Shown here: in pieces, positions 16,663-19,137 of the stretch
How the letters are laid out: each line of letters opens with the position of its first letter
How positions within the stretch are numbered: position 1 is the first letter of the stretch
Made by a program: the position numbers and the translations under genes
Notes under the pieces: model-generated
Databases searched by the model: none
What the model saw: only the letters and a program-made list of their open reading frames with translations
Told to the model about the DNA's origin: nothing
NCBI GenBank assembly: GCA_020061995.1
Contig: JAGUXE010000414.1
Coordinates: 1-19,137, forward strand
Length of the DNA stretch: 19,137 bases
Direction: 5' to 3'
Source: Ignavibacteriales bacterium
Lineage (GTDB): Bacteria; Bacteroidota; Ignavibacteria; Ignavibacteriales; Ignavibacteriaceae

Positions 16663-17951
16663 TACAGCCTCGCATCTACCAACTCCTTTGGAAGTATTCC
16701 CTTGACATCATAGATTATCGTGCCATTTTCCTTGTGTGATACCATATCTATTTTCTGAAATTCGTTATGTGCGACAGCCAGTATGATTGCTCCGTAGCCG
16801 TTACCATCAGGATATTTTGCTAATATTTCGATGCCATATTCATGGGTTACTTCTGCCGCACTCGCCCACGGATCATAGATATCTACTTCCATACCGTAAG
16901 TCTTCAGCTCATGGTAGATGTCGATGGCGCGGGTGTTGCGGATGTCGGGACAGTTTTCCTTAAAGGTGATGCCGAGCATCAGGGCTTTGGCGCCTTTCAC
17001 GGGCTTGCCGGCTTTGAGCATGAGTTTTACCACTTCGCCTGCTACATAAGCACCCATTCCATCGTTGAGGCGGCGTCCGGCAAGGATGATCTCGGGGTGA
17101 TAGCCAACTTCCTGGGCTTTCTGAGCGAGGTAGTAGGGGTCAACACCGATGCAGTGGCCGCCTACCAGGCCCGGACGGAAGGGCAGGAAGTTCCATTTGG
17201 TTCCGGCGGCTTCGAGCACCTCTAAGGTGTCGATGCCCATCTTGTGAAAAATCTTGCTGAGCTCATTTACAAAGGCGATGTTGATGTCGCGCTGTGAGTT
17301 TTCGATCACCTTGGCAGCTTCTGCCACCTTGATGCTGGGGGCCAGGTGGGTGCCTGCGGTGATGATCTCGCGGTAGAGTGCGTCCACCTCAAGGCCAATT
17401 TCGGGTGTGCTGCCACTTGTCACCTTATTGATGGTGGTGAGGCTGTGTACTTTGTCGCCGGGGTTGATGCGTTCGGGGCTGTAGCCTACGAAGAAATGCT
17501 GGTTCATCTTCTTGCCCGATACACGCTCCAGCACAGGCACGCAATCTTCTTCGGTAGCTCCCGGGTAAACAGTGCTTTCATAGATCACGATGTCACCGTC
17601 TTTTAATACTTTTCCCACGGTCTCCGAGGCTTTCACCAGGGGGGTGAGATCGGGGCGGTTGTTTTTGTCGGTGGGGGTGGGTACGGCGATGATGTAGATT
17701 TGGCAGTCGTGGATGTGACTAAGTTTGTCTGTTATTTGAAGGCCACTGGCTTTTGGCTCTTGGCTGTTAGCGGGTTTCAGAACGGCTTGCAGGTCGGCGT
17801 CGTCCACCTCTAGTGTTGGGTCGTGGCCATCGTTGAGTTCTTTGATGCGTTTTTCGCTGATGTCGAAGCCTACGACGGGGCGTTTTTTGGCAAATTCAAC
17901 GGCTAGAGGGAGGCCAACGTAGCCAAGGCCGATGATGGCGATTTTTTTCAT
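16662..17951 (-). CDS. tviB: UDP-N-acetyl-hexosamine 6-dehydrogenase (TviB/WbpO type)
   Basis: This 429-residue NAD-dependent dehydrogenase oxidises C6 of UDP-GlcNAc (or UDP-GalNAc) to the uronic acid, the first step toward the diacetamido-uronate. The Rossmann motif GLGYVG is at 8-13. The catalytic cysteine is C267 in [16 protein letters not shown], and [15 protein letters not shown] is at 328-342. The [14 protein letters not shown] form points to the TviB/WbpO branch rather than to the WbpA/Ugd branch. Given the following wbpD-E-B genes, UDP-GlcNAc is the likely substrate. Residues 63-69 (SQEPKAS) are three heptamer repeat units translated in frame. The start codon lies only 12 bases from the octamer array, so its leader is repeat DNA. 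Confidence 0.92.
   Translation of the reverse strand: MKKIAIIGLGYVGLPLAVEFAKKRPVVGFDISEKRIKELNDGHDPTLEVDDADLQAVLKPANSQEPKASGLQITDKLSHIHDCQIYIIAVPTPTDKNNRPDLTPLVKASETVGKVLKDGDIVIYESTVYPGATEEDCVPVLERVSGKKMNQHFFVGYSPERINPGDKVHSLTTINKVTSGSTPEIGLEVDALYREIITAGTHLAPSIKVAEAAKVIENSQRDINIAFVNELSKIFHKMGIDTLEVLEAAGTKWNFLPFRPGLVGGHCIGVDPYYLAQKAQEVGYHPEIILAGRRLNDGMGAYVAGEVVKLMLKAGKPVKGAKALMLGITFKENCPDIRNTRAIDIYHELKTYGMEVDIYDPWASAAEVTHEYGIEILAKYPDGNGYGAIILAVAHNEFQKIDMVSHKENGTIIYDVKGILPKELVDARL
17745..17765 (-). repeat. In-frame heptamer repeat inside tviB
   Basis: Read on the minus strand, AGCCAAG, AGCCAAA and AGCCAGT follow each other directly. Three units make 21 bases, exactly seven codons (SQEPKAS). 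They sit in the loop before the LQITDKL strand of the nucleotide-binding domain. The same words occur in intergenic repeats of this window. Confidence 0.7.
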
Positions 17952-17963
17952 TATTTAAAATTC

Positions 17964-18093
17964 GAAGATTTGAGGATTTGAGGATTTGAGGATTTTAGGA
18001 TTTGAGGATTTGACAATTTGAAGATTTGAAGATTTGAGGATTTGAAGATTTGAAGATTTGAAGATTTGAGGATTTGACATTTTGAAGATTGAG
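17964..18093. repeat. Octamer tandem array A
   Basis: Fifteen units of eight bases with consensus GATTTGAR run from 17967 to 18086 on the plus strand, with partial units at both ends. Most units end in G or A. The variant GATTTGAC is always followed by a unit starting AATTTGA or ATTTTGA. The array begins 12 bases upstream of the tviB start codon and ends 21 bases before the toxin stop. It has no spacers, so it is not a CRISPR. Confidence 0.95.
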
Positions 18094-18114
18094 TAAACCC
18101 TTAATTTTCAAATT

Positions 18115-18510
18115 TTATCTTTTAAGAGTCAAAGATTTAGCTGTGAGGCCGTTGATTTTTTCAAAGTCTTTGCTGTTGTTGGACAGTAGGCAACAGTCAT
18201 TAACGATACAACTGGCTGCAATGATTGCGTCAGGCAGTTTTGTGCTGCTTTGCTGTCTGATTTTGATCGTCTCAATCACTACGGCTTCATCAAGATCAAT
18301 TATTGTAGCATTGTTAACGAAAGCTTCCAGGGCTTTGTGCTGCGCAGGACTGATTTTGTTAAAACCGAGGAGCTCGATTCGGTTTATGACAGAGATGTAA
18401 TAGTTGCTCTTAAACAGGGCTTCAATAAATGAAGCTGCGTCTTCCGAAAGAAGCGAACCAAAGTAATAGATTGCAACGTTAGTATCAATCAAATAGTTCT
18501 TTGGTTCCAT
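18115..18510 (-). CDS. PIN-domain ribonuclease toxin (VapC-like)
   Basis: This 131-residue protein has the PIN-domain acidic set: D9 in LIDTNVAIYYF, E46 in NRIELLGF, D94 in KLPDAIIAAS and D115 in NNSKDF. The family is magnesium-dependent RNases, often acting as toxins on tRNA or rRNA. The length is typical, and all four acidic residues are present, so the enzyme is probably active. Its start overlaps the end of the upstream antitoxin gene by 22 bases, the usual toxin-antitoxin arrangement. It is embedded between two octamer arrays and has no functional link to the sugar genes that can be seen. Confidence 0.9.
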   Translation of the reverse strand: MEPKNYLIDTNVAIYYFGSLLSEDAASFIEALFKSNYYISVINRIELLGFNKISPAQHKALEAFVNNATIIDLDEAVVIETIKIRQQSSTKLPDAIIAASCIVNDCCLLSNNSKDFEKINGLTAKSLTLKR

Positions 18511-18701
18511 TCGCTGCGGGATTCATTCACCATGCCGGCTAAGTCCATGGCTTCGTCAGCTGAGAAAACACCTTTAAGCCTGGAGAGATCCTTTCCGGTG
18601 CCTTTCTTACGCCTGATCAATCTGATCATAAGCGCTCTTTCCATTCCTTTGAGTATGGCTAAAGCGTTTTTGTTTTTTATTTCAATCTGAATAACTTCCA
18701 T
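18489..18701 (-). CDS. Antitoxin partner of the PIN toxin
   Basis: This 70-residue protein starts with a short beta segment (VIQIEIKNKNALAIL), then has a basic stretch (MIRLIRRKKGTGK) and a C-terminal LKGVFSADEAMDLAGMVNES-type segment ending RSEWNQRTI. Small proteins with this layout precede PIN toxins in Bacteroidota, and the C-terminal part is the likely toxin-binding region. No clear AbrB, RHH or Phd DNA-binding signature is visible. The gene overlaps the toxin by 22 bases and is preceded by a good promoter. The functional call rests mainly on context and size. Confidence 0.78.
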   Translation of the reverse strand: MEVIQIEIKNKNALAILKGMERALMIRLIRRKKGTGKDLSRLKGVFSADEAMDLAGMVNESRSEWNQRTI

Positions 18702-18717
18702 TCTTTGATCTTTATTA

Positions 18718-18747
18718 CAAAAATAGGGATTTTTTTAGATTTGACAA
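18718..18747 (-). promoter_or_regulatory. Bacteroidota-type promoter for the toxin-antitoxin pair
   Basis: Read on the minus strand, TATTTTTG (18725-18718) matches the -7 consensus TAnnTTTG. A TTG (18747-18745) lies 19 bases upstream, matching the -33 element. The -7 box ends 16 bases before the antitoxin ATG, giving a very short leader. The -33 TTG lies within the first two units of octamer array B. Confidence 0.6.
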
Positions 18748-18865
18748 TTTGAGGATTTGAAGATTTGAAGATTTGAGGATTTGAAGATTTGAGGATTTGA
18801 CAATTTGAAGATTTGACAATTTGAAGATTTGAAGATTTGAGGATTTGACAATTTGAAGATTTGAG
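18738..18865. repeat. Octamer tandem array B
   Basis: Sixteen contiguous eight-base units with no gap cover 128 bases. The units are GATTTGAG, GATTTGAA and the pair GATTTGAC-AATTTGA(A/G), the last occurring four times. Same family and orientation as array A. The two arrays bracket the toxin-antitoxin genes. The array abuts the promoter of the antitoxin gene. Confidence 0.95.
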
Positions 18866-18908
18866 GTTTGGAAGTAGACTGTAATAGCTGATTTTTAGCA
18901 TCTACTTA

Positions 18909-19089
18909 TAACCAGTAACTAGTAACAAGAACCCAGAAACCAATGTTTGCAAAGGTCGGAGAGCGAAGGGCAGAGGGCGGAGGGCGGAGGGCGAAGGGCA
19001 AAGGGCGGAGGGCGACCACAACCCGGAACGCGGAACCCGGAACCGACTTAAGAGACGGAGGGCGTAAAGGCATAAGGCATAAGGCGTAA
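18909..19089. repeat. Composite patch of four heptamer repeat families
   Basis: Four unrelated seven-base repeats follow one another: TAACNAG-like (five units, 18909-18943), GGGCGGA-like (nine units, 18954-19016), AACCCGG-like (three units, 19020-19040) and GGCATAA-like (three units, 19069-19089). Frames through this stretch are open on the minus strand, but the translations are only repeat-derived. Nothing recognisable as a gene lies between here and the window end. Confidence 0.85.
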
Positions 19090-19137
19090 GGGACATAGTG
19101 ACTGAGAGACGCAGAGACATTCACCTAACCAGAAACA

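Noticed and set aside
17964..18865. CRISPR array
   Set aside because: The units are eight bases, directly joined, without unique spacers, and no cas genes are present.
18677..18901. Open frame of 74 residues on the minus strand across array B
   Set aside because: Its sequence is only the translated octamer (SSNPQILK-type repeat). The repeat is open in every minus-strand frame by its nature.
18902..19124. Two overlapping 72-residue frames on the minus strand
   Set aside because: Both are translations of heptamer repeats in different phases, which explains their near-identical composition. No protein family is recognisable.

Overview
The window looks like a chromosomal piece of a Bacteroidota (Bacteroidetes) genome carrying a surface-polysaccharide (O-antigen or capsule type) locus. 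The clues are the absence of Shine-Dalgarno sequences before most starts, a TAnnTTTG-type promoter at 18718-18747, and intergenic and intragenic short tandem repeats with 7- or 8-base units. Every gene I can support lies on the minus strand, so transcription runs from high to low coordinates.

Right end (about 17960-19137): a PIN-domain toxin and its antitoxin (18115-18701), flanked by two octamer arrays of 15 and 16 units (17964-18093 and 18738-18865). Beyond them is a patch of several different heptamer repeats (18909-19089).

Middle (13665-17951): four genes for a UDP-2,3-diacetamido-2,3-dideoxy-uronic acid. They are a nucleotide-sugar 6-dehydrogenase (TviB/WbpO type), the WbpD acetyltransferase, the WbpE aminotransferase and the WbpB 3-dehydrogenase. 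Three of the four are GC-rich; wbpE is more AT-rich. Two carry short-repeat insertions in frame: octamers in wbpB and heptamers in the dehydrogenase.

Left two thirds (8-13324): a tightly packed AT-rich operon. In transcription order it encodes a Wzx-like flippase, a Wzy/WaaL-like polymerase or ligase, a CapK-like adenylate-forming enzyme, a glycosyltransferase, an N-acetyl-sugar amidotransferase, a second CapK, a second glycosyltransferase, HisH, HisF, a second amidotransferase, a DUF354 protein and a PIG-L deacetylase. Neighbours overlap or are separated by 0-20 bases, which suggests translational coupling.

Inferred overall role: the middle block makes the diacetamido-uronic acid, and the HisH/HisF/amidotransferase set turns an N-acetyl group into an acetamidino group, as in Pseudomonas WbpG/HisH/HisF. 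The glycosyltransferases then assemble the unit, and Wzx and Wzy export and polymerise it. The most unusual part is the twice-repeated CapK-glycosyltransferase-amidotransferase module. Its second amidotransferase has lost three of four zinc-knuckle cysteines, and only one HisH/HisF ammonia source is present. No WbpI-type 2-epimerase and no initiating sugar-phosphate transferase is seen here; they may lie outside the window.
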